Of a stretch of DNA of 64,000 bases, positions 28,166 to 35,307 are shown piece by piece (positions within the stretch are counted from its first letter, which is position 1; every line of letters begins with the position of its first letter). The translations under genes and the position numbers were made by a program. The notes beneath the pieces are model-generated. The model saw nothing but the letters and a program-made list of their open reading frames with translations, was not told the DNA's origin and did not search any database. Source of the DNA: Streptomyces ficellus (GTDB taxonomy: Bacteria; Actinomycetota; Actinomycetes; Streptomycetales; Streptomycetaceae). Where the stretch lies: NCBI RefSeq assembly GCF_009739905.1, contig NZ_CP034279.1, positions 2,294,001 to 2,358,000 on the forward strand, given 5' to 3'.

Positions 28166-30313
28166 CTAGCTCGCGTCCCGCTTTCCGTCACGCTCCGCAA
28201 TCGCGGTGGTGAGCTTGGCGCGTTCGAAGCCGCGCCGGTTGGCGCCCTTGCCGTCCTCGGTCTTGCCCCAGACCTGGCCCGTGGGGACGCCGTACGGCTT
28301 GAGCGCGGAGGTGAGCTGTTCCGGCTCCCAGCCGCTGTAGACCTCCGGCCGCAGCTCCGCCAGGCGCGTGACGGCGATCTCGTTCCACACCTTCGGCTCC
28401 TCCACCGGGACCACGGCCAGCAGGTCGCGCAACAGGTCGTACGACGCGGCGACGTCCACCTCCGGGGCCTGCCCGGCGGCGTGCCCCGTCAGGGTGCCGG
28501 CGTCCTCGCGGAGCTTGCGGGCCCGGGAGGCGATCGCCTCCGCGATGACCGCGTCCACATACACGCTGCGAACGATGCGGGCGTCCGATCCTTCACCGAC
28601 GAAGTAGTGGATGCCCTTGTCGCCCCACGCGAACATCGTCGCCCGCACACCGCGCTTGTACGAGCTGGTACCGAGGACCATGTCGTTCTCGATCTGGCCC
28701 ATGACCTTCATGCACCACCGGCTGGAGGCGTTCGCGCTGATCCCGGTCGGCAGGGACTTGGAGTCCGGCCGCTGAGTGGCCAGCAGCAGTGAGATCCCCG
28801 TAGCGGGACCGCGCTTGACCAGGTCGGTGCAGATCTCCTCGAACTCCGCCCCGTACTTGGGGTGCTCGAACCACACCTGGCACTCGTCCACCCCGATCAC
28901 GATCGGGTGCAGCCCGAGCTTCGGCTTGCTGGCCAGCTCTGACGTCACCTTGGACTCCGGGCAGATGTCCCGGGGCAGGGAGCGGATCATCTTCGCCCGG
29001 CGGCGCAGCTCCTCCCGGAGCGCCCGCAGGTCCTGGATCGCGTACTCGATGTCCTCGTCGTCCTCACCGGCGCGGTGGCGGTGGGAGCACTTCTCCCCCA
29101 CCGGGTCGAGGTCGCCGGTGCCCTTGAGGTCGTAGGTGTGCAGCTCGGCCCGGGGGTCGAGAGCAGCGATCAGCAATAGCAGCCGCAGGAGGAACGTCTT
29201 GCCCATGCGGGGGATAGCGCCGATGACGCCGGCGATGTACATGAGGGTGACTTCCACCCAGCGTCCGCGCTGGTCAGTGCCGAAAGCCACCGGCTTGAAC
29301 AGGTCCACCGACCCGGACTTGGCCAGCGGCCAGGCGGGCTGCTTGGCCTTGGACATGTCCTGGTCCCCCACCCACAGCACGAGCCGTCCGGTGTGCTCGT
29401 CCGGCACCGCTTCGGGCCACACGCAGCCCAGCGGGCGGCGCAGACCAGAGGCGAGCCGGTCGCGGCGGTCCATCACGTCCGAGACGGTCACGCCGTACGG
29501 GAGGTCACCCTCCGCGCGCCAGCCGGGGCCGTCGCGGGTGATCGGGGAGGTGAACACGAACCCGTCCCGGCCCTTGGCGATCGCCTGGTTGATCTGCGAA
29601 ATCGACAACGCGGCCAGCGCCCGCAGCACGATGTCGCTAGTGAGCTTCTGCGCCTTGGGCAGCTCCACCGCCCGGTTGATCACCGGCGCGTCCTCCGCCT
29701 GGCCCGCGTAGCCGAGCGCCAACACCACGGCGCTGACGGACACCGTCATCAGCCAGGCCGGGGCCAGCACGTACAGCGCGAGCGCCGCCCCCAGCCCGAT
29801 GAACGAGGCCAGGACCACGACGAGGGTGCGCAGCCGTACTCGGCCGTCGCGCTGGCGGGAGAGCTTGAGGTAGGTGGCGGCGTCTTCCTTCTGCACCATC
29901 GCCAGCCGTACCGGCTCACCCTCCTTGTCGGCGACCCACCGCATCGTGCCGCCCAGGACCTTCGCCGCCCCGCGCGGCGCCTGCAAGGTCAGGCGGGCGG
30001 CGTAGGCCGGGGAGCGGAAAGCGTGATACCCGGCCATGTGGCCGTAGTGGCGAGCTACCCAACCGGCTGCCGTCTTCAGCTCGGCCGTGGACTTCAGCCA
30101 CTCGGGCACGACCTGGCGGCGCTTGGCCCCGGCCAGCCGCCCCAGGTACCCGGGGCCCTTCTGCTGGGGACCATCCACCATGATGCGGGCGGTCGGGTCG
30201 GCCGACTCGCGGGCGGCCCGGGCCTTGTCCAGGTCCACCACCTCCGCACCCGAGTTGGCGGCCATGTCGGCCTCCAGTCGGTTGAACAGTTCGTTCTCGT
30301 CGTCGTGGTTCAC
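28166..30313 (-). CDS. FtsK/SpoIIIE-type conjugal DNA translocase (TraB/TraSA family)
   Basis: Single-protein motor of mycelial conjugation, moving double-stranded DNA between hyphae. 715 residues from a GTG with GGAAGGAAG upstream. Two membrane helices lie near residues 165-210. The ATPase has a Walker A of the form GAIPRMGKT (about 375-385), Walker B IVIGVDECQ, and LLATQRPDSKSLPTGI downstream. The C-terminal 90 residues (EIAVTRLAELRPEVYSGWEPEQLTSALKPYGV) form a winged helix expected to bind the transfer locus. The stop codon lies in the CTAG-rich block. Confidence 0.94.
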   Translation of the reverse strand: MNHDDENELFNRLEADMAANSGAEVVDLDKARAARESADPTARIMVDGPQQKGPGYLGRLAGAKRRQVVPEWLKSTAELKTAAGWVARHYGHMAGYHAFRSPAYAARLTLQAPRGAAKVLGGTMRWVADKEGEPVRLAMVQKEDAATYLKLSRQRDGRVRLRTLVVVLASFIGLGAALALYVLAPAWLMTVSVSAVVLALGYAGQAEDAPVINRAVELPKAQKLTSDIVLRALAALSISQINQAIAKGRDGFVFTSPITRDGPGWRAEGDLPYGVTVSDVMDRRDRLASGLRRPLGCVWPEAVPDEHTGRLVLWVGDQDMSKAKQPAWPLAKSGSVDLFKPVAFGTDQRGRWVEVTLMYIAGVIGAIPRMGKTFLLRLLLLIAALDPRAELHTYDLKGTGDLDPVGEKCSHRHRAGEDDEDIEYAIQDLRALREELRRRAKMIRSLPRDICPESKVTSELASKPKLGLHPIVIGVDECQVWFEHPKYGAEFEEICTDLVKRGPATGISLLLATQRPDSKSLPTGISANASSRWCMKVMGQIENDMVLGTSSYKRGVRATMFAWGDKGIHYFVGEGSDARIVRSVYVDAVIAEAIASRARKLREDAGTLTGHAAGQAPEVDVAASYDLLRDLLAVVPVEEPKVWNEIAVTRLAELRPEVYSGWEPEQLTSALKPYGVPTGQVWGKTEDGKGANRRGFERAKLTTAIAERDGKRDAS

Positions 30314-30348
30314 TGCTGACTTCCTTCCGGAAACGGGAGGGGTTGGAA

Positions 30349-30390
30349 GGGGCCCGGACGGCGCTTTGGTCGGTCGACCCTCCGGGCCCC
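30349..30390 (-). terminator. Hairpin between traB and upstream gene
   Basis: Ten-base perfect arms GGGGCCCGGA (30349-30358) and TCCGGGCCCC (30381-30390), loop of 22 bases. It sits between the stop of the upstream gene (30403) and the traB start (30313), where it may limit read-through into traB. Confidence 0.6.
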
Positions 30391-30402
30391 GCTGAGATTC
30401 GT

Positions 30403-30795
30403 TCAGGCGGCGAGCTGGGGCGCGTCAGCGCAGCTCACGCACATGCCGAGTGAGGTCGGAATGCGGTATCCGGCATCCCGCCGGCACTCAGGGCAGAGGC
30501 GCTGAGCGGCGTTCGCCTTGGCCAGCGCCGCCCACTTCGCGGGCGTCATCGGCCGGACGGGCTTCGCCAGGTCGAGGCGGTACAGGTAGGCGACCCGGAT
30601 CGGGCTACGGCCCGGGCGCCGGTAGCGGCGCGAGTACCAGAGCACTTGCGCGGCAACCTCTTGCCCGCCGGGACGCAAGCCGCGGGCGCGGAGCTGACGA
30701 CGTGTGGCCAGCCCGTCCGGGGCCACCCGCCAGGGGAAGGTGGGGATGCCGTACCGCTCGCCAGCCGGGTCGTACAGGCGTCGGCGGGCGGCCAT
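30403..30795 (-). CDS. Conserved AICE RRQ-type small zinc protein
   Basis: 130 residues. A basic N-terminal half with TRRQLRARGLRPGGQEVAA (a segment I recognise as recurrent in Streptomyces element proteins), then RVAYLYRLDLAKPVRPMTPAKWAAL and a C-terminal CPECRRDAGYR ... CVSC zinc-ribbon pattern. It starts at the overlap with the upstream membrane protein gene. Nucleic-acid binding is plausible; the function is unknown. Confidence 0.75.
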   Translation of the reverse strand: MAARRRLYDPAGERYGIPTFPWRVAPDGLATRRQLRARGLRPGGQEVAAQVLWYSRRYRRPGRSPIRVAYLYRLDLAKPVRPMTPAKWAALAKANAAQRLCPECRRDAGYRIPTSLGMCVSCADAPQLAA

Positions 30796-31928
30796 TATGC
30801 GGCCGACGCCTCAGTGCCCCCGGCGCGTTCGGCCTTGAGCCTGTCGCGCAGCATGCGTCCGTTGGCGGCCGACGTACGGACCGCCTTGCGGATCGCGTCA
30901 GCCGTCAGCCCCTCGTCCGGCCAGTCGGCCGTGACCGTGCGGGCCTCGTCCAGCAGCTCCTGAGGGCTGCGGGTCGGCCGGGTGCTGCGGGCCGACTCAG
31001 GAACCCGACCGGTCGCCCGGCGCGGACCCGACTGCACAGCAGCGACCGACTTCACCGGCACCGACTTCGGCGCCTCGGTCGGCAGCCCCAGACCCTCCAG
31101 GACCCGTTCCCGGGCCAGTTCCTCAGGAGTGGTCGAATCGGGGACTGTCGGCCCCGGTTCGGGGGTCGACTCATGCAGGTCAGACCCCAACCGATTTGCA
31201 GGCTCCTCTACCGTTTCATCATGATTTGCGATGTCGGTGTGAGACTGCGGCTGGCCTGTCGCGATGGCGAGCCGCTCGCCAGGGGCGGCGACGGAGAACA
31301 TGCCCGACAGGGCGGCGTCCGCGCCGTGCGTGATGCGCTCGCGCTGGATGTCCAGCAGCCGACCGTCCAACGACTCATCCCCCAGACCGACCTTCCGCGC
31401 CAGCCGCCATGACTTGCGCACCGACCGCTTCTTGACGCGCTTGTCCGGATGGTTCGCGGCACGGGCCTGGTGGTAGGCCAGGGACCGCACCACGGCAGCC
31501 GCTTTCGCCGCTGCCTCGGCATCGTGGCCGTCCTGGTGGACGACAATGCGACGAGCGAGGAACGCCATGCCCTCCGCAGACACGCACATGCCCATGGGCG
31601 TCACGGCGTAGATCACGGTGCGGCCGGGGTCGTCGGCGGCCATCGCGGCCATGACGGACGCGGCAGCCGGCAGAGCCCACAGGCCCACCCGGATGATCCA
31701 CGGCGAGGACTGCCCCAGCATGGTCAGCCCGAGCAGCACCAGCGCCAGGACAGCGGTCGCGCCCTCACCGGCCGCCACCGCTCCCAGAGCGGTACCGGAA
31801 CCGTAGGCGCGGCTGATGTTGCTGTACGTGCCCCAGCCACCCGCGATGCCGGTAGCGAGCATGGGCACGAACGCAGCCGTCAGAACGACCTTCTGCGCGG
31901 TGGTCAGCGGCTTGCGGCCGGTCATCAC
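30795..31928 (-). CDS. Conjugal transfer membrane protein (TraA/Spd2-like)
   Basis: 377 residues. The N-terminal 135 residues hold four hydrophobic helices (VVLTAAFVPMLATGIAGGW, ATAVLALVLLGLTMLG, GLWALPAAASVMAAMAA, and one near TPMGMCVSAEGMAFLARR). A long cytoplasmic part follows, with ANHPDKRVKKRSVRKSWRLARKVG and a Pro/Thr-rich linker, ending in a helical segment (ELLDEARTVTADWPDEGLTADAIRKAVRTS) that resembles a DNA-binding winged helix. It overlaps both neighbours, so the GGDEF-membrane-RRQ genes are one operon feeding traB. Confidence 0.75.
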   Translation of the reverse strand: MMTGRKPLTTAQKVVLTAAFVPMLATGIAGGWGTYSNISRAYGSGTALGAVAAGEGATAVLALVLLGLTMLGQSSPWIIRVGLWALPAAASVMAAMAADDPGRTVIYAVTPMGMCVSAEGMAFLARRIVVHQDGHDAEAAAKAAAVVRSLAYHQARAANHPDKRVKKRSVRKSWRLARKVGLGDESLDGRLLDIQRERITHGADAALSGMFSVAAPGERLAIATGQPQSHTDIANHDETVEEPANRLGSDLHESTPEPGPTVPDSTTPEELARERVLEGLGLPTEAPKSVPVKSVAAVQSGPRRATGRVPESARSTRPTRSPQELLDEARTVTADWPDEGLTADAIRKAVRTSAANGRMLRDRLKAERAGGTEASAA

Positions 31929-32566
31929 GCCACCTCCCGGCCAGTGCCCGGGCGCCCGGCGCGGCGGCCGTTGACCGTGTCCCGTACCGGGTCGAGCCCT
32001 TCGGCGACGTACCAGCCACCCCCGGACTCCTTCGCCACGTACATGGCCTCATCCGCCCTGCGCATCAGCGCGGGCAGGGTGCCGGCCAACTCGTCCTCGT
32101 GGCGGATCGCGCCGATCGAGGCGCCCAGCTCTACCGGCTCGCCGTCGAAGGTGAACGGCTCGCACAGCGTCTCGTGCAGGTCCTCCAGCCCCGACAGCAG
32201 ATCCACCGGGTGCGCGGCCGTGACCACGGCGGCGAACTCGTCACCGCCCAGGCGCGCCGCACATCCGCCCATGCGGACCGCCCAGTCGTTCAGCCGCGCG
32301 GCGACGATGACCAGCCCGACATCCCCGGCCGCGTGACCGTGGGTGTCGTTCAGGGCCTTGAAGCCGTCCAGGTCGATGACCACCACCGCCGTGAGGTGCT
32401 TGCGCAGCTCGCGCCCGGCACGGGCCTCGAACGCCTCACGCCGCATCAGGTTCGTCAGCGGGTCACGGCGCGCGACCTCGATCCGGCGCCGCAGTCGCAG
32501 GCTGTGCACTGACCACCCGGCCGCCAGCGGAAGCGCGGCAGCCAGAGCGCTCATGGTCTGGCTCAT
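31925..32566 (-). CDS. GGDEF-domain protein, predicted diguanylate cyclase
   Basis: 213 residues from MSQTMSALAAALPLAAG, with GGAGGT upstream and ATGA overlaps on both sides. One N-terminal membrane segment leads into a GGDEF domain: RDPLTNLMRREAFEARAG, VVVIDLDGFKALNDTHGHAAGD, then the intact catalytic signature ARLGGDEFAAVV, and RRADEAMYVAKESG. No RxxD product-inhibition site is seen at the usual distance. It should make cyclic-di-GMP near the membrane, linking transfer or host development to the element. Confidence 0.92.
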   Translation of the reverse strand: MSQTMSALAAALPLAAGWSVHSLRLRRRIEVARRDPLTNLMRREAFEARAGRELRKHLTAVVVIDLDGFKALNDTHGHAAGDVGLVIVAARLNDWAVRMGGCAARLGGDEFAAVVTAAHPVDLLSGLEDLHETLCEPFTFDGEPVELGASIGAIRHEDELAGTLPALMRRADEAMYVAKESGGGWYVAEGLDPVRDTVNGRRAGRPGTGREVA

Positions 32567-32883
32567 GCCGCTACCTCCCCGGCATGGGCGGAACGGCCGG
32601 CGGTGCGGGCAGCACGGAGGAACGGCACCGTGCGGGTCAGCGCGTCGGCGTACAGCGCGTCCCACCCGGCGACCTCGTCCCCGGCCTCACCCTCAGCGGC
32701 CAGCTCGGCGATGACCTCACGGGCCACGTCCAGACGGGCCGCCCGCTCCTCGGCGGACTCGGGGGCGAGGGGGCCCCGGAACAGGTCCCGGTCGATCCCG
32801 GCCGGCAGCTCCTCCATACCGAGCGCCAGCTCGGCGAACTCGGCGGCGTCCAGCACCTGGCGCGTGCCGATGTACGTACGCAT
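32563..32883 (-). CDS. Hypothetical acidic protein, first gene of transfer operon segment
   Basis: 106 residues, MRTYIGTRQVLDAAEFAELAL, acidic and Ala-rich, mainly predicted helical, with no motif I recognise. It has a moderate ribosome-binding site (AAGGAGT) and overlaps the GGDEF gene by four bases. The repeated leader copy B lies directly upstream. Confidence 0.65.
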   Translation of the reverse strand: MRTYIGTRQVLDAAEFAELALGMEELPAGIDRDLFRGPLAPESAEERAARLDVAREVIAELAAEGEAGDEVAGWDALYADALTRTVPFLRAARTAGRSAHAGEVAA

Positions 32884-32894
32884 GACTCACTCCT

Positions 32895-32949
32895 TGTCGA
32901 AGGGACGGAGAGCCGAGGGCGGTCGCGGTGTTGTGGTGACAGGCGACCG
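32895..32949 (-). repeat. Repeated hairpin leader, copy B
   Basis: Fifty-five bases matching copy A (25971-26024) except for one inserted base. The right arm is altered here (GCGACCGTTCC), so the stem is shorter than in copy A. It again precedes a start codon closely, at 11 bases upstream of the 32883 start. Confidence 0.85.
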
Positions 32950-32990
32950 TTCCGGCGTAAGGCCCCGTTCCGCGTGTGCGGCGGGGCGGT

Positions 32991-33031
32991 GCCCCGGCCG
33001 GGAGTCGAACCCGGCCTACAACCATCGGGGC
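32991..33031 (-). ncRNA. tRNA-like minihelix 1 (acceptor and T arm only)
   Basis: Read on the minus strand, GCCCCG pairs with the final CGGGGC as an acceptor stem. Directly inside it a five-pair T arm encloses TTCGACT (GGGTTCGACTCCC). The D and anticodon arms are missing and replaced by about ten bases. It matches 33252-33292 in 40 of 41 positions and lies between the 32883 gene and the 57-residue gene. Confidence 0.7.
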
Positions 33032-33038
33032 GGTGGTG

Positions 33039-33212
33039 TCAGCGGCCGTTGACGTCGGTGATCCTGACGTTCTGAGCCCATCCGTCGCGGTGACGGACCA
33101 GCGTGAAGTAGTTGCCGCCAACATCCGTGATGCGGTGCGGCTCGCCCTTGTACTCGACGTCAGTGCCGACCTGGTCAACATTGACGTGGCGGGAATTGGT
33201 GATCCGGCGCAT
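33039..33212 (-). CDS. Small 57-residue protein between two tRNA-like elements
   Basis: MRRITNSRHVNVDQVGTDV opens a 57-residue frame with GAGGAGAGG upstream at proper spacing. Later segments are EYKGEPHRITDVGGNYFTLV and RHRDGWAQNVRITDV. It looks like a small beta-barrel of SH3-like type, with alternating hydrophobic strands and a basic surface. No function is known to me. Its minihelix-flanked position suggests it lies on the leader of the transfer operon. Confidence 0.75.
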   Translation of the reverse strand: MRRITNSRHVNVDQVGTDVEYKGEPHRITDVGGNYFTLVRHRDGWAQNVRITDVNGR

Positions 33213-33251
33213 GTCGCCTCTCCTCTGTTAAGGCGGCCTGTTTGCCGCAGC

Positions 33252-33292
33252 GCCCCGGCCGGGAGTCGAACCCGGCCTACGACCATCGGGGC
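33252..33292 (-). ncRNA. tRNA-like minihelix 2 (acceptor and T arm only)
   Basis: Second copy of the 41-base element, identical to 32991-33031 apart from one base in the bridge. The sequences outside both copies differ, so the repeat unit is just the folded element. The 5' part (GCCCCGATGGT) resembles the beginning of an actinomycete tRNA of Glu type, which suggests origin from a tRNA by internal deletion. Confidence 0.7.
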
Positions 33293-33314
33293 GGTCCCGA
33301 CCGCAAGCCAGCAC

Positions 33315-33332
33315 AAGACCCGCCAGGGTCTT
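33315..33332 (-). terminator. Short hairpin in transfer-operon leader
   Basis: AAGACCC (33315-33321) and GGGTCTT (33326-33332) around a four-base loop. It lies between the rRNA-leader-like box and minihelix 2; attenuation is possible but unproven. Confidence 0.45.
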
Positions 33333-33410
33333 CGACAGGCGGTGCGGTCACGACGGTCATCACCCGGCCGCCACGGGGACGGGGCGCCACCCCCGTCGAT
33401 CAATCTCGTC

Positions 33411-33430
33411 ACGCTGTTGAGTTCTCAAGG
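33411..33430 (-). promoter_or_regulatory. rRNA-leader-like (boxA-type) element in transfer-operon leader
   Basis: The minus strand reads CCTTGAGAACTCAACAGCGT. The TTGAGAACTCAACAG core is familiar from actinobacterial rRNA operons, where boxA-related leader sequences recruit Nus factors. Here it lies about 100 bases below the predicted promoter at 33532-33560 and upstream of the minihelices. Antitermination is an inference. Confidence 0.55.
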
Positions 33431-33503
33431 ACCGATCACTTCCGACAGGCGCGGTAGCCCTGAGGGGCTCCCGTCTCCACGGGGCCCTGCCGGAGCTGCG
33501 AGT

Positions 33504-33521
33504 GGGTTACCTAGGTAACCC
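33504..33521. promoter_or_regulatory. KorSA-type operator 1 (perfect palindrome)
   Basis: GGGTTACCTAGGTAACCC is a perfect 18-base palindrome centred at 33512/33513. It lies just below the predicted start of leftward transcription, a fitting place for a GntR repressor to block it. Confidence 0.75.
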
Positions 33522-33531
33522 GCCGAAGAGA

Positions 33532-33560
33532 AAGTTACCTAGGTCGCTTTGATGGGTCAA
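33532..33560 (-). promoter_or_regulatory. Leftward promoter of transfer operon
   Basis: On the minus strand TTGACC (33555-33560) and TAACTT (33532-33537) are separated by exactly 17 bases. Operator 2 covers the -10 box. No other promoter of similar quality is seen before the leftward genes. Confidence 0.65.
33534..33547. promoter_or_regulatory. KorSA-type operator 2
   Basis: GTTACCTAGGTCGC, sharing the TNACCTAGGT core with operator 1. Its centre (33540/33541) is 28 bases from operator 1 and overlaps the -10 box of the leftward promoter. Confidence 0.7.
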
Positions 33561-33586
33561 CCCCTCTCCCAACCAAGCCAAGGAAG

Positions 33587-33600
33587 GTGACCTAGGTCGG
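33587..33600. promoter_or_regulatory. KorSA-type operator 3, regulator autoregulation
   Basis: GTGACCTAGGTCGG ends 13 bases before the regulator's ATG. It should let the regulator repress its own gene. A TAGGCT box at 33603-33608 next to the ATG raises the possibility of a leaderless transcript. Confidence 0.65.
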
Positions 33601-33613
33601 ATAGGCTCTAGAC

Positions 33614-33994
33614 ATGGACTGGAAGCCTGAAAAGCCCCCGACCGCCAAGGAGATCGCGGCCAAGTTCCGAGACTCCATCGCTCGGGGCGTCTACCCGCCA
33701 GGCGGACAGCTCCCTGGTGCCAAGGGTCTCGCCAAACATCTGGGCGTCGGGCTCATGACGGTGCAGAGCGCCTACAAGCAACTGGCGGAGGACGGCCTTG
33801 TCTTCGGCCGTCAAGGCAGCGGCACGTACGTGCTCGACCCGAAGAAGGGTGACCCAACCGCCCAACAGACGGCCTTGGGGCTGCGTGAACTCCAGGACCA
33901 ACTGACGCATGTCACCTCCCAGCTCTCCGAACTTCATGACCGGATCGAACGACTGGAAGCCGAGCGATCCCGCCGTCCTGACGAGAACCAGTAG
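33614..33994 (+). CDS. GntR-family transfer repressor (KorSA-like)
   Basis: 126 residues. The N-terminal winged helix is of GntR type: TAKEIAAKFRDSIARGVYPPGGQLPGAKGLAKHLGVGLMTVQSAYKQLAEDGLVFGRQGSGTYV includes the recognition helix and wing. Only a short coiled tail (LRELQDQLTHVTSQLSELHDRIERLEAE) follows, lacking a ligand domain, as in KorSA of pSAM2. It is read away from the transfer operon; three CCTAGG operators lie in between. It should keep the element quiescent in the host. Confidence 0.92.
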   Translation: MDWKPEKPPTAKEIAAKFRDSIARGVYPPGGQLPGAKGLAKHLGVGLMTVQSAYKQLAEDGLVFGRQGSGTYVLDPKKGDPTAQQTALGLRELQDQLTHVTSQLSELHDRIERLEAERSRRPDENQ

Positions 33995-34026
33995 GCCGCA
34001 ATCCGCGCCGCTGCGCAGTGGACAGG

Positions 34027-34080
34027 GTTAACACCCGCGCGCTGTTACCTGTTAACTCCCCATGTCAGACGCCCTATTGT
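34027..34080 (+). promoter_or_regulatory. Promoter and inverted repeat before XRE-TPR gene
   Basis: TTAACT (34052-34057) and TATTGT (34075-34080), spaced 17 bases, form a plausible promoter. GTTAAC at 34027-34032 and 34051-34056 are two palindromic half-sites, the second covering the -35 box, so autoregulation by the downstream HTH protein is possible. Confidence 0.45.
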
Positions 34081-34122
34081 CATGATGAGTGTCCGCCACA
34101 TCGCCTGACGCCTGGGGAAGCG

Positions 34123-35307
34123 ATGAAGACGAAGTTGCAGGCCGCCCGCGTGGCTCGGGGATGGTCCCAAGCCCAGTTAATGGACGCCTTGGAGGATGCC
34201 GCAGAACGCCTTGGCATGGAGTTGCCCTCCCGAACCAGCCTGAAGACACAGGTGTCGATGTTCGAGAACGGCCGGCGGGAACCCGGGGCGGACTACCAGG
34301 CGCTGTTCAGCGAGGTCTACGAGGCAACTCGCGCCGAGCTTGGGTTAGCCCTGGAAACCGCTCCGTCCCAGCTAGATGCCCTGCCCCGGCAGACAAGCCT
34401 CCAAATCCCATCACCGACGGCGACTCCTGAGGTCCTGGGATACCTGAAGTCGGTGTTCATCCAGCACGCGCAAGCTGAGCCCCTTGTAGGGCCGCGCTTC
34501 TTGGTGCCTGCCGTGCAGAGTCAGGTGCCACTGATCGAGGAGCTGTGCAAGGAGGCCTCAGGTCCGCTCCGAGAGGACGTCGTCCGGGTCGGTGCCCGCT
34601 ACGCGGAGTTCCTCGGCTGGCTCCACCAGGACACTGGTGATTCCGAGTTAGCGATGCTCTGGACGAACCGGGCCCTCGACTACGCGTCCGAACTGGACGA
34701 CCCAGTCCTGAGTGCCTACGTGTTCCAGCGACGCAGCAACATCGCGGCGGAGGCCGGGCAGGCGGGCTACGCGATCGGGCTCGCCAATGCTGCTCTGAAG
34801 CAGGCACGGAAGTTACCCAACCAGGTGCAGGCAGTTGCTCTCCGGGCTCGAGCCAACTCGCACGCGCTCCTGGGGCAGGCCGACGATTGTGCCCGCGCGC
34901 TCGATGAAGCTCGAGCCATCGCGGACAAGGGCGAGGGTGACAGCGATGGCCTCGCCGGGTACTGCTCCGTCGCCTACGTCGAGATGGAGGCGGCGAACTG
35001 TGCGATTCAGCTTCAACGCCCGCACGAAGCGGTGGAGACCCTGGAGACGAGCTTGACCCACTGGCCGGCCGAACAGCAGAGGGACCGCGGACTCTGCCTG
35101 GCACGCCTGGCCACAGCGTATGCGCAGCTCGAAGACGTAGAGGGCGCCTACAACGCGGCTTCCCAAGCGGTAGCCATTGCCCAGACCACCGGCTCCGCCC
35201 GCATCCTCGCCGAACTGGGGCGCTTGCAGTCCCACCTCACTCCGTGGGGCAAGCTCGTAGAGATCGCTGAACTGAATCGTCTCTTGGGGAGTATGAGAGG
35301 GACGTGA
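34123..35307 (+). CDS. XRE-family regulator with TPR-like sensor domain
   Basis: 394 residues from an ATG with GGGGAAG upstream. The N-terminal helix-turn-helix is MKTKLQAARVARGWSQAQL ... SLKTQVSMFENGRREPG (about residues 1-55). The rest is a series of paired helices, including AMLWTNRALDYASELDDP, YAIGLANAALKQARKLPNQ, CARALDEARAIAD and GAYNAASQAVAIAQTTGSAR, typical of TPR-type peptide-sensing or effector domains. It overlaps the creatininase-family gene, so the two are coupled. It is cargo rather than a core AICE gene. Confidence 0.85.
   Translation: MKTKLQAARVARGWSQAQLMDALEDAAERLGMELPSRTSLKTQVSMFENGRREPGADYQALFSEVYEATRAELGLALETAPSQLDALPRQTSLQIPSPTATPEVLGYLKSVFIQHAQAEPLVGPRFLVPAVQSQVPLIEELCKEASGPLREDVVRVGARYAEFLGWLHQDTGDSELAMLWTNRALDYASELDDPVLSAYVFQRRSNIAAEAGQAGYAIGLANAALKQARKLPNQVQAVALRARANSHALLGQADDCARALDEARAIADKGEGDSDGLAGYCSVAYVEMEAANCAIQLQRPHEAVETLETSLTHWPAEQQRDRGLCLARLATAYAQLEDVEGAYNAASQAVAIAQTTGSARILAELGRLQSHLTPWGKLVEIAELNRLLGSMRGT

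Noticed and set aside
32991..33292. Full tRNA genes at the two TTCGA-containing elements
   Set aside because: Only acceptor and T arms fit in 41 bases; there is no room for D and anticodon arms, so they are called tRNA-like elements.
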